Shown: positions 14,201 through 29,220, counted from the stretch's first letter. The stretch is DNA of 64,000 nt from Acanthochlamys bracteata (GCA_019914995.1 CM034133.1:8698495-8762494); one strand, 5' to 3'. The notes: generated from the sequence alone by a model not told the origin. A program made the numbers and translations.

Positions 14201-15772
14201 GTGATTTGTTTTGTTATATGAGCTTTAGTTAAATTCCTTTTTACAAGCATGTGATTGTTTTCCTTTACATTTTGCCAGCAAAACTACAATAGTAATGTTT
14301 GTATGTTCAAGTATGCAAATATTTGAAGTATGGTAACTTTCTTGTCATTTGCTAACTAATTGTTTTTACATTTTTAGGTAATGGGCTATCTTTCTAGTCC
14401 ATCTCCTCACATAATGAGTGGAGCAATTTCAGCACTTTCATTGCTTATTTATAAGAATGCAGCCATTTGTCTTGCCGTCCCAAATTTGATACCATCTGTT
14501 TTGGAGTTACTTCAGAACAAAGCAAATGAAGTCATTAAAGTGAGTCAGTGCACCATTTTGTCCAACGGTTTGGTTAATGGCATTGTTTATTTTGTATCTG
14601 CTACAATTAATTTTATTTGTGGGATGGTCTGACACAGGCAGCATTGGGCTTCGTTAAAGTGCTGGCAGATTCCTTGAATCCTGATGACTTGACTAATATT
14701 CTACCTGATGTTGTCAAGGGTATATTGCCATGGTCATCTGTCTCGAAGCATCATTTCAGGTCAAAGGTATGGGCTAGACTGTTTCGTTTGTCAACTTTAG
14801 TGACCTTTACCTATTTGTGTAGTCATCTGAAGATATCATAGATATTGATGTAACGGTTTCTATGAATATGGCAGGTAGCAATTATTCTTGAAATTTTGCT
14901 AAGGAAGTGTGGATTTGATGCTATTGATGCAGTGACACGAAATGAATATAAAAAATTTGTCAAATCTGTTGCAGAGGTGAGGTGTCGTGATGTTGCATCT
15001 GAGAAATTGAATTTCTTCACTGCTTTTAACAAAAATCTTGAATCAGCACATCAGTAGATGTTTGGAGAAATTATAGCTCATTTTTCTTATGGTTTTTCGC
15101 TCTTCAACTCTTGACGGTGATACATTGCTTTAACTTCATGTCATACTTGTAACTTGCACTTTGTTTCTTGGACGGGCGAACTTGGTGTCAACTTGAAACG
15201 CCTGAGGCTTGTCTTCTGAAATTCGTAATGCCTTTAGCTACTGCTGATCTCTTTTCTCTGCAGTCACGCAAAAGTATGAAAACTGGGGGAGGACAGGATC
15301 TAAGTGCAAAAACTGGCCAAGAACAGGATCTTTCCAATGCAAGACTTCAATCATCTGAGAATAAAGTTGCTAAAAGGTGGACTCTCTTTCCAGTTTTTTG
15401 TTTGTCTGAAAGATTTCTTGATTCTTATGGCTTATGAAATATGAGATTTTTCTTACATTTTTCAGAGGGAAGAAACGATTGGCAGAAAATGCAATGAGCT
15501 CAAAGAAAAATCTCCATGATATTTCTGATATTCAAAAACAAAAAAGAAGCAAGAAAACAAGTTATGGAGGTTTGAAGGCTAATGACAAGGCTAAACCTTC
15601 AGTAAGACCAACAAGTTCAGATAAGAAACATAAGCAGCTCCAGCAGGACGAGAAACTGAGTGGTGGCAACAAAAAGAATGCTAGAAACCAAAAGACTACA
15701 AATAACTACGCAAAAAGAAGAGCTTCTCGTGCTGTAGCTGCATCTCACAAATACAGGAAGCCAAAGAAGTAA
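5255..15772 (+). CDS. RRP12: RRP12-like ribosome-biogenesis protein (NUC173/ARM repeat)
   Basis: Yeast Rrp12 is a nuclear/nucleolar HEAT-repeat protein needed for pre-rRNA processing and export of ribosomal subunits; this plant relative is expected to act likewise. Exons: 5255-5887, 6063-6606, 7151-7387, 7853-7944, 8038-8058, 8815-9025, 9103-9284, 9361-9600, 10804-10991, 11306-11399, 11502-11558, 11666-11800, 12344-12409, 13732-13845, 14378-14539, 14638-14766, 14875-14976, 15264-15376, 15466-15772. Phases close perfectly: 3,627 coding bases, 1,208 aa. Family marks are RRPKVRKCAQ at the exon 1/2 joint, LWDLLPSFCRCPTD, EHKWFFLSHVDEIMD, ALGFVKVLADSLNPDDL and VKGILPWSSVSKHHFRSK. Both ends are charged: the N-terminus has KKKRKFEEENEIEEEEE and the C-terminus is a Lys/Arg-rich tail ending YRKPKK, probably nuclear/nucleolar targeting. 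The 21-base exon 8038-8058 is the least certain; dropping it keeps the frame. Confidence 0.92.
9613..9834 (+). repeat. 111-bp tandem duplication with (CT)n tract in RRP12 intron
   Basis: Two adjacent copies begin with tccttgatta at 9613 and 9724. Both contain ttggtcctgtta, gctagtaaacgtttt, a CT microsatellite and ctctatataaaatgcttca. The CT tract is longer in the second copy. The duplication lies just after the donor of the exon 9361-9600. Confidence 0.9.
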
Positions 15773-17039
15773 GGTGTTCATGGCTTCGTTGTGAAACACC
15801 TGATGTTAGGCCACAGAAAAATTGCAAATTTTGCAACGGCATGCCCTCATAACAAGGAAAACCTGAGATGTTCTCGTAAGCTGTACATACTTACAGCACA
15901 ATGCCACAGCCCATAGAAGAGGACCAAGTTATCCAGTGCTGGTGGAGTGAAAGCAGAGATCTACTAAAGATGCAGCAGCTTTGTTACCTTGATAATTTTG
16001 GCAAGTACTGTCAAGAAGTAACGCAGGCGTACTTGTGATATTATTAGATATATAAAGCTGAGGTCCTTTGGCAGCTAGAATACCACCCTGAAACGCTGCT
16101 TTTTTAAGTATTGTGAATTACTCGAGGTGTATTTGTATCTCCGGTAGCTCCAGCATGTATATGTAAATTAATTGTTGTATTTCTGTTCCTTGTTCTTCTT
16201 TTAATTTTTAACTCGTTTTTAAACTAAAATAAAATATAAAATTTAAACTAAATATTTTTAGTCAAAAAATTATTTTTGAATTTAAATTTTAAAACAAAAT
16301 TTAACTTACAAATTTATTTTTTAATACAAAATAAATAAAATTGTTTTTTATTAAACTCAATTTTTAATTCTGAATTTACTTTTTATAAACTCATTTTAAA
16401 AAAATGAGTTTAATACTAAAATAAATACACCCTTTAACAAAGCAAATCCAGTGGCAGAGTATAGTTGAATTGAATTAATTAAAATAATCTCAAGATTTCA
16501 GTACTGAGCCAACTCTGTTGACACTAAATTATGTACAAACATAAAAAACTATAATGAAGTTTGAATATAACAACGCAATGATCTCACTGAATTTTCTCCT
16601 GGGTACACAAATTGTAACGTACATATACAATTCCTATAAATACTAAATTACACCTGAAATGCAAAACCTAGATCGTTGTAGAAATAATGATTGACACCTG
16701 ACGTCAATTAACAAACAACAGACCAAACTCATCAGAATTTGAAGAGAATAAACTAGACGCTTTCTAAGGGGCATCCATACAAGAGGGACTTAAATGCTTT
16801 AGAGATCATACAACCAACACAATCACAATTTCTGGCAATTAAAACAGTCGGGCATCCTCCAACGCCATCTTTATTCGCATTCCCCCATTATTCTAAAGCT
16901 TAGATAATTTAGCAAAACTTTGACATGTTCGTGTACCTTGTTTATCAATACATATGTTGAATGAAATACCATCTGGAGCTCGATAGCAACTTCCTCTGAA
17001 TCATCCAATCATGTCGATCTTTAATCCATCTTGCGAATT
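15773..17039. other. Convergent intergenic interval RRP12-like / SEC8
   Basis: This holds the 3' UTRs of the two converging genes. Near 16200-16432 there is an AT-rich tract whose right end (tactaaaataaatacaccc) resembles the right end of the AT-rich block at 57435-57672, so both may be old copies of one element. No coding potential is seen. Confidence 0.5.
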
Positions 17040-20000
17040 CTAGTGACTTAGGATCTCAGACACTCGTTGTTGTGCATCAGGAGGGACCTCTCTGCCTGGA
17101 ACCTTAACCTTCAAAAGGCTCAAATACCTGTCATTTTAAATTGAATTACTTTAGATCTCAACCTATAGAGAAAAACATATTTTAACAGAATCCTGATCTA
17201 AAAGAGAACTGAAATCAAAGTTGTCGTCTAAGCATCGTACTCTGCGGATGTGAACAGATTCTCATGCTCGGTGATGAAAGCAAGCAAGGCCTGCATCCAA
17301 TTAGAAAGAGTGAATCATTCAATTTTTGGGAATACTGAAAATTTAAATCTCGACCAAGTACAAGAACGTGCCTCGAATGGCAAATTTAGAAGCTCATAGT
17401 AAGTTCTAACTCGGTTGAGTCTCTGTTGAACTGCTTCATTGTCTATTGGTAAGGCAGCCAAAGCCTGCAAACAGCACTTCGTTAGACTGTTAAAATACTA
17501 ACACAGCACCTGGTGCCTTATATTTCTTTGGTAAGGACCCAACATCAATTAAGATGCTCATAAGGCCCATTTTCATTAGCCAGACTGGCTGAATGCATGT
17601 TTAAACGTATTTCTATGTTATTTTGTCTGGTCACATATTCACATATTTGTTGGATATTTGAGTGACAGCTGAAGACAATAGTTTTCTGGACCTAGAGATA
17701 ATACATTTACTCATTCAAATGTCTATCAACTGAAAAGCAGAACATGTTTCACTTTCCAGACTTTATAACATTGCATTCAGAAACTTCTCAAATAAACTCA
17801 ATATAAATGTCAGATGATTACCTGTTCCAATGCGACAGTATTTCTGGATATTTGCTGGACACCCAATAAGTTTATGGAATTCATTTCAGAAAGGACCTGG
17901 TTAGAGAAGATTGCCATATAACTGCTTAAAAAGGAGTAACATTATGTATAGAGAAAGAAAAACAGTAGCAGCAACCTCTACATGCACCCGCCCACTAGGT
18001 GGGGTCAACTATTTGGACACTCACAAGCCGTCATGTCTTTGAAGACCATAACAATAAAATACCTTGATCAAGGTGTTTGCTGCAACACTGGATATACCAC
18101 CAAATATATAGTTTCTTTTGGTCTCTGCCACAAATGGTGCCATTTCCTCATCCCGGTGCATTATCTGGGAGTCAAAGTATTTCCAGTACATTATGCAAAT
18201 AAATACCAGAAATGATTGCCACTTCAGTTGGTAGATACAGAAGAAGACAAATTTTCACAAAGTTTCCATTCCGAAATTCAATTTTTCCTTGGTATAACCA
18301 AGAAACCGACAGGACATATATGGAGATGGACAAATGGCGTTTAACTGCTTTGATGTAAACAATTATAACATCAACTCGCTGGAAAAGTGAGTGAGAACAT
18401 GATAAATGCATGATCTATGTATAGATTGTTTGTGAGTGTTAATCATGATATGATATGACAGAGTGCAAGATAATTCATCTATGCTCAAAGAAATTTTAAT
18501 ATATTGAAGGTCTAAGCAAAAGAATTAAAGTTAATGCAAAAGATGAAAAGGGAAAGAAAGCTTGAATTTTAAGTTGAGAATAAGGGGCACCCATGCACCC
18601 ACCATTCTCACAGTACTATACCATTATACTTTCTGCACCATGCACAGAGAACAGAATCATTCGTCAAGCGTAAGATATAAGAGTGAAGATCATCTAATTT
18701 GACAGTGTTCAATTTCATTATAACAGATGAAAAGGCCTATTCACTTCTACGCAAATAATCCTTGCGAAATAAGATAAACAACAAACAAAAAGGAAAAAAG
18801 GAATCATAACAGCTCAAAGTTAACCTGTGTTGTAAGTGAAATGACAAAATCATCAGCCTCCTCTGAATCAATATCATCCAAATATTCCCTGTTTGACATT
18901 TCCTGGAAAGCACATACTTTTCAGTCTCCATCGCATAGTGCTGCAATCTTAGTGCATAAGTTAAGATCTCCTTGCAAACCTGCAAGTGGTAAATTGTTTC
19001 GAGTTGCATTTCAACCCGTAGAACCTTGAGGCAATCAATTCCAAGTCTTCTATATTCTTCAGCAAGAGCAGTAAGATTTTTAGTAAATGTACTTTTACTA
19101 CGTGTATGGTGAACTTGATGAGAATGATTCTGATCTTGGGTGGGTTTTCTGACCAGGAACTCAAGCAAGCTGATTACAAAAACAGAGGAGAAAAACAGAG
19201 TAAGCACTAGCCTCGAACGAATGTACATCTTAAACGTAAGGGCTGAACTTTCAATGTAACAATGCATGCTTCTGCCCTGTGCATAATGCTATTAAGGGTA
19301 CCTGTTTTGAAAGGTATTCAGTTAAAAATGAGCTATCATTTTCAAAAATGACAAATACAGCATATTTTTCTGTTGTCTTCTTTTTATAATTTTTTTCCAT
19401 TTTTTATGAGGTATCTAAAATTGAAATGAGGCAGTTATCTGGTCATACACCATCTTCTCCCTATTTGCTCCTGGCATGAACCTTAGAACTGAACAAACAG
19501 ATCACGGCATGGTTATTCAGTGTAGCAATCTACACATTTTCTTCTGATTCAGACGAATTGCTCAGTTTATGGCAGAGAATTAGCTAATTAAGCTCGGATC
19601 TCATTGTGAACCACTTTACTGCATAAAGTTGTTGAGTGAAATAACACTATCATCACATACAGAAACAGTAGACCAGCATTGTGGGAGTAACATCTTCTCA
19701 ACATAGCAGAACTATGGCTGAGAGATGAATCTTACCTTTCAATGGAATCTGCCAGATATTCCAAAGAATCATTGAGTGACGCCAATAAAATAAGTTTCTG
19801 ATCATCACGGATCAGATTCTCCTGCATTCAGCAAAGCACAAACACCAAACAGTAAGCTTTTATGACTTGCAGCAAACATCTTGAATGAAATTGTGATTGT
19901 AGCCTTTTAAGGTTTAGATTATATATCATGTTGGATGTACATGTCTCTAATTGCCAGAAAAGTACAAAATTGCAATAAGTAAACATCAAAAAATAATTTC

Positions 20001-23000
20001 ACCACATCAAGAGTCTCTCAAAACTTGCACGACAGAAATCCTATGAATGTTACATTCCATACGAACTCATAGGTATATATTTTAATCATCTACAACAGAA
20101 TAATTCTTGAACCAGGCTATAGTTTTACTCACTGCAAACTAGTGAAGTTTTCAAACTTTCTCAGTACCCATGAACGTAAGCTATAGGGAAACCAAATAAC
20201 ATGCTAAACTCATTTTTACGTACAGTATATCATATTTCAACTCATGGTACTCAAATGATGAGACAAGACCAAAGTTACCTGTTTGATAGGACGTAAACCA
20301 AGCAACAAATCGCTCATCTCTCTTTCAACTTCAATTGCTTCAGCATGTGATGTGTTGTTTTCCATAATCGGCTGCAATGAATTTCTTAAGCATGCATTGG
20401 CTGGGTCAAGTCGCATCAAGCTTTCCACATCATTCCTTCCTATAAGCATGTAACTTTGTTTCTCCAGAACAGCCTGATGCAAACAAAACATTTCAATAAT
20501 AGACAGCTAATAAGAGAATATAATTTATTGGCAGTTAATGTAATAGGAAAAAGAAAGGTAGTACGTATTTACAAAAATGGAGGGAAACAAATCTATGTTA
20601 TATAAATGACGTAACTACTTGCAATTGCCACCTAGCTTAGGTGTAAGGCACCCCACTATCACCAAAGTGGTATGGGTATAAATCCCAGCAGTGCCGCATA
20701 TCTCCAAAAATAATGCAAACATTCAAGTCATTTATTACAGTATATTTGTGCAAGAAAAAAGGATCGCACTACACTTCTGTTGAAAAACTTGCTGGATTCT
20801 TCACGATAACAAGTAGTATACTGGTTACATCATTCACAAGAGCACACTCCTATTGATTAGACCTTATTCTTTTATCAAGTTTCAAATAATTCTAACTGTT
20901 CATACTTGTTAATGACTTCATAATAGAAACGGTACACAAAATAATTTCAAGGGTGGGGGTGATGCCTTAAATAACCCACCATGGGGGCTTCTATATGTTT
21001 TGGTTTGTCACAGAGCCAATAAATAGACATTATATGAAAAACATATAGCATTTGTTGATCTTGTGATGAAGAGCATAACTCAAAAGAAAACGACCTTATC
21101 ATGTTTCTGGATTCCACTAATGTTTTACATGTTAACAACTCGGAGTTTTAATTTGAAATTAGAAGTGCAAAATCTGCTTAGTAGGTTGTTGTACTTTGTC
21201 CACATGAGTGGAGCTCAATCTACATCTGTAATTTGTCCACTTGAGTGGACCTCAATCTACATCCACTCCTAAAAGCAAATAGTATCAAACGCTTATTCTC
21301 GAGAGTCAAATGTGAATGACAAGTATATCCCTAACATGTATCTCACTTGCTTGATTTGAAGCTAGGAGTCATATGGCATACTCTCAAATCACTTTGGACT
21401 ATTTTTGCCAATACAAAAGAAATTCAGCTATCATATTTCTACTCTCAGTTTTTATCACTGTATCTAATCCTATTAAAACCAATAAATAAAAATATAAAAA
21501 ATAAAATAAAAAGAGGTTGCAGTGTCCTGTTAGTTTGGAAACAACAGAAACATTTACTTTAAAGCAAGTTAACCTAACAAGAACTGTAAGCCTTTTCTTG
21601 AGAAGTCAGACAATAATCATGAACATAAACCTCACAACTTAAACTAAGACTGAATAAGATAAGATTTATGTTACTCAAACTCGTCACAGGTGTAGGACAC
21701 GCAAATACAGCTAAAAGTTACAGATTTGGGATTTTTTCCTGCTAAAATTCAAAAATTGCGGGCCCAGTTTGCTAAAAGTTTAAAGTTAAGGTAATTTTAC
21801 TAGAGATCAAACTAAGGACCTCATATTGCTAAAGCTACTAATAATGAACCTATAACCACTAAAATACTAGTTGTTTCTGCATAAATCTTTGTCACCTTCT
21901 TCTCTCTTGTTAGATCTCTTGTTGTTCCTTTTCGGTCTAATTCATATTAGTTGCTGTCACTACTTTCCTACTTTCATATCCGCTGCTGTTTGGGAGAGCT
22001 TATGGGGTGTTTTTCGTTCCAGAAAAGTATCTTGTGATTTCCAATAAATCATCTATAATATTCTACCGAATTATTTAAAAATTTTGGACGGAAAAATGAT
22101 GTCGTACAATCTTTATATGTATAATTATAATGATTTTTTAGTTCAAAAAATCAAGTTTGTTTCCCAAAAAATCTCCAAAATACTCTTCATTTCAGAAAAG
22201 CTATATCTCATAAGCACTCCCAAATGTCACCTCCATCATATTCACCGGCAACCTTATTCTTCAATCACTATTCATCTCTGGTAATCCATATGGCTAGGTC
22301 TTACATATATGGCATGGATCCTCACTAGTCCATATGGCCAGATTCATACATATCTGACATGGATTCTGATCGTGTTGTGTCAACACCGGTACTTACCAAT
22401 AAATAGAGACAGAGGATACAAGGATAAGATAAACTTTGGTGCAAAGCAACTTGAACAAAAGTCTTATCTTCATCTCATATCACTGGATCTAATACAACTA
22501 ATTGTTGCATTGTATGTCAAAGCCAATAATGTATAAACAATTGGTAGTGTTGTAAAAAAAAAAAATGAAGTAAAGAATAATATTAAGATGGCAAAGCTAA
22601 AATTTCTTGAGTCTAAAAGTAAGTACCTCCATGTATGATGTTCTACATCGTTCGTGGGCACGTTCAAGGAATGTTTGGACATACTCAACTAGCTCAGTAG
22701 CAAATTTAGGCAGTAATTGCCCCCAGCCAAGGACCTAATAAAATGCAAAGATCGATCATTGTATATCTTGCAAGAAACAATGTATTAGAAAAAACAAAAA
22801 AAGGATTGCACCTCTTTTGTTAACAAATCAGTAGCTAATAGACCTTGCAATACAGGACGTCCTCTCTCGACAAGAGGACTGTAAACTGAAGCAGTATGTG
22901 CCTTTGGCCTAAATGCTGCTGGACCTGTGAACACTGTATCAGCATCTGAATGGAAAAGTACTTATACTGAGCAAGCATAGGAAGTCATACAGCCAGAATG

Positions 23001-26000
23001 AGGTAAAGCATGACAGCTTAAGTGCTACTCTATTCATTACCACCTAGATTGTCTTTAAAAAATCATAATGACTTGTATATCTAGACACTATCATCTCAAG
23101 GGGAGAAGTTAGTTAAACGATAAAGGAGCTGAATTTACACAAGCAAGTTATATTTAACAGAATAATAAGATAACATCCAGGTAAGCAACTTCTAGATCAC
23201 AGCAAGCACGTATTTCACATCATAGCCATCACTGGTAGATTGTTTTGCTTCTTATTTCATTCAGTAGTAGATCTCCTATATTCCATAATTGAATAGGTCC
23301 GAAACAGAAAAGAACATTAACCAGAAAACCAAGATAATGGAACTCTAAGAGACAAATAAAATAAAAAATTTTGAAGTTGTGAACTTTACTTGATATAGCT
23401 TGCTGAACACATTTCCTATAATCAACAAACATCGTAGGAAGAAAATGGTCCTTGAGAAAATTCTCAATAAATGATAGTAAACCATCATTCCTGCGAAAAT
23501 AGAGCACCAAACCCTGACTAATTAACAAATCATGAAAAACATCCAGGTTCATTTGACAGGCTACAGGATGCCTACCCCAGTTGTCTATACTTTTGTGGAA
23601 GCATTGATATAATTTTATCAGTGAACTGCAACACACCAAGGATTGATGTAAGCAAGTTATTATTGTGACCATACAATACCCACTTCAAAACTCAAATCTT
23701 TTGTAACCTGAAGAATAGGGCGATAGGTAGATGCTGCAAGATAAATCCCTAGCTCAGGAAGCACAGCCGAAGTTCCATAGCCCTCCTGTTGAACATTTGG
23801 GACCTTCTTCCATCCTTGGCTAACTCCTGGCAAAAAGAAATTTACACCATTGAAACAGAGCAAATTCATAAATCAAGAATCTGAAAAGGAAGAGAACGAC
23901 AAGGAGGGTGTGATTAACTGCATAAAGTTAAAAAAACAAGGCACTGCAGCTTTTATTTCAATCATTTCATGAAGCTTATGAATCGGCATCCCACTGTAGA
24001 ACATAATTTGCATTAAGATAGCTTTAATATATGAGAAGACATACTGAAAATATAATACATCATACCCTAAATACATTACTAAACCCAATATACGTACCCA
24101 TAGATGCCAAAGCTCAACCATGACCGGAGAGGAACCATTACATACATTCTCATAGCTATGTTTTGCTATTTACATGCAGTAGATATTAATTAAGTGAAAC
24201 GATCCCAACATCAATACCTCTAGCAAATCATTGGTCTAGTCAACAATCCATAAACAAGGGAATGTTACTAACTGTTCATAAAGGAAAGTTTAAGCATATG
24301 AAAAGGTATTTTCTGTTAATTAAACTATTAACACAATGTGAAAAAATAAAAATAGGAATAATCATGCATACCTTGATTGGGCACAGATGGAGCTGAATCA
24401 GTAAACCGAAAAGTAAAAGAAAGGCCTTCAGATCCATCCCTATAGCCAAATGGCAAAAATATCAAAGTATCAACAACTTTTTCGAATATAAAAATAAAGG
24501 TTTATCTGACAAACCTGACAAAAAAAGTGCATACATATGCACTAGTTGGATCATAAAAGTAAAGGGATGTCGTAACTAAATGTCACGGTTTGCATCTTTT
24601 AGTTGAACACATCAGATAGTAGGAACTGTTCAAAGTAACCTCACATCAAATGGATCCTTCAATCAAAGCTTTGAGAATCGACAGAAGGAGTTTCTCATGA
24701 ACATTAATAACCTTTTAGATTTTGACAATTTTGTTCACATGAAACAATGACAATTACTATATCTTCAATAGGTAAATGAGCACCTCAGAATCCTATTTCT
24801 CGAGAATTGAGTTAAAATTATATATTACTAGCTAAATGAATAGATACTTTTCATTTTTTAGCACAAACCCTCACCAAATAATCATCCATCAACCTACAAA
24901 AGACATTAATTTGATCAAATTTCGATATAACTAAGAGCGCCATATGCATGCATAAACTGAAAAAGAATAACAGACAACGTTTATCTTGGATTTAAGTATA
25001 TATTAATGCACGAATTTAATAAGTAATTCTTCCCTCCACATGCTAAGGTTTTCTTTATCTTCTCTTAATCAATTTAATACAACAAATCCAATTCAGTGAT
25101 ACGATTTGTCTGTGCCCGTAAATACCATTTATCCCTATAATTTTCTTATATTTGATCCCAACACGGATTGCAACTTTTGGATCCTTCTGATTTCAGTTTA
25201 AGAAATTCATCCTGGAAACTCCAGTGGGCTTAATAGTAACTAATAAGTCTGCACCCCTAGTTTCATGATTCAATGTCATTAACAGACTTGTGAAGAACTG
25301 AAGAAGAGCAAAATAGTAATAGGCAAAGAAGTATAAAATGACATATGGCTTGTTCAGATCCCTGCAGCTTGGCAATGCCATTTTATCCTAAAAATGATTT
25401 CTACAGCTCGACTTACCTCTTCTCTTTCACAGGAGCCTTGTTTGCAAGCCTTGCAGTCTGCATAGCAGCATCTGCGCTAGCAGCTTCAGGAGTTGCTCTT
25501 AGAATTTCATATAGCAGTTGCTGGCATTCACTCTTTCCTTATACAATAAAATGGACAAAACAACAACCAAAATAAGAATCAAGAAAAGCACATATCTGGA
25601 ATATTTTCAAGTAATTATCCCGTTTGATTCATTCTTCAGATGACCGAACATCTTTCAAGTTTCAAGTTAGATATGGTGTCAATTTCTTAGGAAAAGTATG
25701 AGGCAACAAAGAACAAGTAGATACAATACTACCTGAATTACAGTCAAGGAAAAGCCTATACTGAAACCCCCAGTAGCTTGTGAAAATTCAGACTCAGAGC
25801 TCCAATTTATCTCTCCATTTGGGGTCTTTGGGGTGTTGATCATTTCACCTTGTTGGTTTGATTTTGATTCCAGAAGTGCGGCGACAACAATATGGTTCTC
25901 TGACAACATTAAGTTCAAGTTCGAATGCACATCCATTAGCTTAGTGCAACAAAAGAAAAAGGTGATAGTTACAGCACTATCTCACCAAGTATATGAATGA

Positions 26001-29000
26001 TCGAACCCAGAATTGAGCTTAGAAGTTCACTTGCAGCAGTCTGTGCTGTTCCAGCTGGCGCCAACGCTGGTGAGACAGGACTGACTACCAAATGGGAATA
26101 GGATGTAGCACTCTTTCCCTGCTGTTTCCACAACTGGTAGCTTTCCAGTAGTTCTTTTGAAAAGGATTCAAGCATAGGCACTTTGTTGATGTGAACAACG
26201 TATGGCTTGCATGAATTTTGTGGTAGAACATACACCTTGATCCTAGATGTAATAACATCATGAATAGTAGGTCGAAGTCTTTGACTGTAGAAAAGAAATC
26301 ATCATTAAGTTAAGTGTCTTTACGAAAATACCTAAAAAGGAATATATATTTCGAACAGGTAACTTTCTTTAAATATGAGTAGACTACAAAACTTGACAGC
26401 AATATAAGATTCTAAAGATTCATGATGATGACTATATTGTCTTAGCCCCAGGTTAAAAGATGACAGGAACGGCATAACAAAATCAATGAAAAAAGATGAA
26501 ATTGACAAATTCAACTACCAAAAACAACTATAACATCTGCAAAATCCCATTGCAGATGATTCATCCAAAAGCAAGAACTACCCTAACGATCTACAGTTTG
26601 CGGCTAATGTATTTGAAAAAATCTTTTGAAAGCCTTAATGTTCCTGAACATCAAAGTCTTATGATTATAGCCATCAATTTAGCCTCGTATGCACAGAAAA
26701 CTTGCGAGGTCTATAATTAAGTTTAATATGTTTCCAACCAGTTAATAGCAAATTAACATCAATAATCAAGCTACAAGGCATCCATATCAGCTTACATTAC
26801 TTTTTAATTAACTAGTGCAGAAGGTTGGCCTAAGAATTGATAATATGCAATATATATGCAGAATACAAATAGATTCAATATGTATGAAAGCCGCCATCAA
26901 GGAATAAAAGTTAACAAAAGGTTTTGGCCTAGGACTCAACATTCAGATATGCCACATTTTAACTATTGGAAAGACCTAGTAACAAGTAGACATGTGTTAG
27001 AGGCAGACACGTGTAACACCTTCTTTTAAGTTATAAAGAAATTTGCATGTAGCATTCACTGAAGCTCAGAAATGGAGGGACACAAGTTATTCTACTGCAT
27101 AGGGAAACCAGATATATTCTTTATATAATCAAAGCATCACAATCTACATCACGAGAGGAATGATTCACCAGAATCAAAAGTTAGAAGATGATAACTTTTC
27201 ATTCAAACACTAGGACAACATAGGTAAGAATATGACATATTCTAACTCAGCAAACCGTTCAACAACTAAACACCTAAAAGACTCATAAAAGAAAGTCATA
27301 AGTAACACTCCAATGAAAAATGTGTAGCAAAAATGATTATAGAAATAAATCTAGATTATAATAGAGAAGAACAGCACCTTATTATGGCACCAGCTGCAGC
27401 AACTTTACCAAGCATCGACAGGCATTCGACCAGTGTCATCAAGTACTTTATATTTAGGGGAGCACTATTTTTCTTCATTGATTCCTAAAAAGAAAGACAC
27501 ACAAGATTCATAATGAAGAAGCTAAGAAGTGCAAAGATGAATAGGCTATTGTCATATCTGCCAAAAGAGTTAAACCAACATACAAGAAACTCATCAGGTG
27601 AAGCTTGTGAAAGCCATTTAGGTATTTGACGAGAAATACTTCTATTTATATAACCTTCACCATCTTTGGCTATTGTAAGTGTACCATCAGGGGCACCACC
27701 TTCATTTGCTTCCAGACTGCCCTCATCGTCATGGCCATCAAATGAAGATCTGAAAACAATATAAAGATGAGTCACAATAAGAGAATCGCAGCACAGCCCC
27801 CATACCAAGACTTCTAGTAACTACCTCTGCATTAGCCAGTTAGGTAGTAATATTTATATATAGTCTTCAATCAAAATGATTAAATAATTTATGCAGTTTC
27901 TAAACTGGGCAAAAGTCTGATGCAATCCAAAAACTCAAGTTCAGTCAGTCAAGTGGCTAAAAACAAAATCCTGGATAGCAGATGGCATCACAAGGTACTG
28001 TAAGTTTAATCTATAAGATGAAGCGAAAGGCTAATGTGATCCATTTGTCTTAAATCTGTATCAAATCAAACTATGGCATTAACGTTTTGCCTGCAGGAAC
28101 GCGAGCAAAGCTGCAGGAAATAACTTTCCATGTCATTCCTCAAAAGCCTATAACCAATTTCAGCTAGTTCAGTTCCTCACAAAATAAAATAAAAAAACAC
28201 AACAAAACACAAAAGGAAATAAGCTAGCTAAGATCCTAAGAATAAGCTCCCGATGGAAAAGCATCAACTGGGATTAAAGAAATATTACTACATCATGGAC
28301 TTAGTTAAGCAAATTAAGTTCAGCAATTAAGTTGACACTTTTATTCAACCTATTAAACTAAATCTATAATTCAACTAAAGCTCTACGTTATCACTTATGC
28401 ATCCAGATGCTTTCTTATCTGACCTTAACTTTTCAAGCGTAGAGAAAATCATCGTCCAGTATAGCCAAGGTTGTTAAATCGTGATCTTAAATAGGATCGT
28501 TCCACGTAAGTAAGATCGTAAATCAAAATTTTAAGTAATATCGTAAAATTTTACATACCGGTAAATATTTTATATAAAACTTTATTTAATAACCTTTAAA
28601 ATTTTTAATCACTTTAAGAATTTCAAAGAAAAAATATTTAAATTTTATTGAAAAACTCTCTGCAGTTCACAAAAAACCCCTCAAACTATCAAAAAAATCT
28701 TTAAATTTTTACAAAACAACCATCACTTTTACAGAAAAATTGTAAGATCGTAGTAAGATTGCAACTTTAGCGATTTTTTCGATTAAGATTGCAATCTTAC
28801 CAAAATTACGATTCTGTACAAAATGGGATCGTATTGTTATCATAAAATTGTTAAGATTTTAAGATTTAAATCGAGACTTTGATAGCCATGAGTATAGCTC
28901 AATTGGCATCACAAATAAAAAGCATTCAGGTCAAGTATATTGCATCAGTTGGATGAGTACAACTCATGCACAATTCAGTCATTACGCACCAATGTGCATA

Positions 29001-29189
29001 ATTAGTGCCACCTGAACCCCAGCCAACAAGAAAGATACCAATTTGGGACTTTCCAAGCAAAGCAGTAGCTCCATTTGGACAACTCTATGCAAAAGAGAAA
29101 ATACAAATAGAGTAGAAGAGTGTATGTGCGTGCGTGGGTTTGTGAGTGTGCATGTGCATTTGAGTGTGTGTGTGTGTGCCCAGGCAGGC

Positions 29190-29220
<31 letters not shown>

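Larger units (their letters stand above)
20474..22626. other. Transposon-rich SEC8 intron
   Basis: This is the largest SEC8 intron, 2.15 kb, between coding exons 17 and 18. It holds two tRNA-like SINE remnants (20628-20760 and 21775-21865), a 37-bp tandem duplication (21195-21268), a MITE-like inverted-repeat element (21988-22225) and a 44-bp tandem duplication (22285-22372). Confidence 0.6.

Noticed and set aside
14125-14205. Possible C/D-box snoRNA in an RRP12 intron (ctgatgactg...gatgagg)
   Set aside because: No convincing D box CTGA with terminal stem at suitable spacing.
17980-18030. cccgcccactaggtggggtc, reminiscent of a phrase common near plant retroposon tails
   Set aside because: Only one short stretch with a small palindrome; no body, tail or target duplication could be defined.
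28895-28960. A box-A-like gtatagctcaattggca suggesting another SINE
   Set aside because: No box B at the expected distance and no tail; too weak to call.
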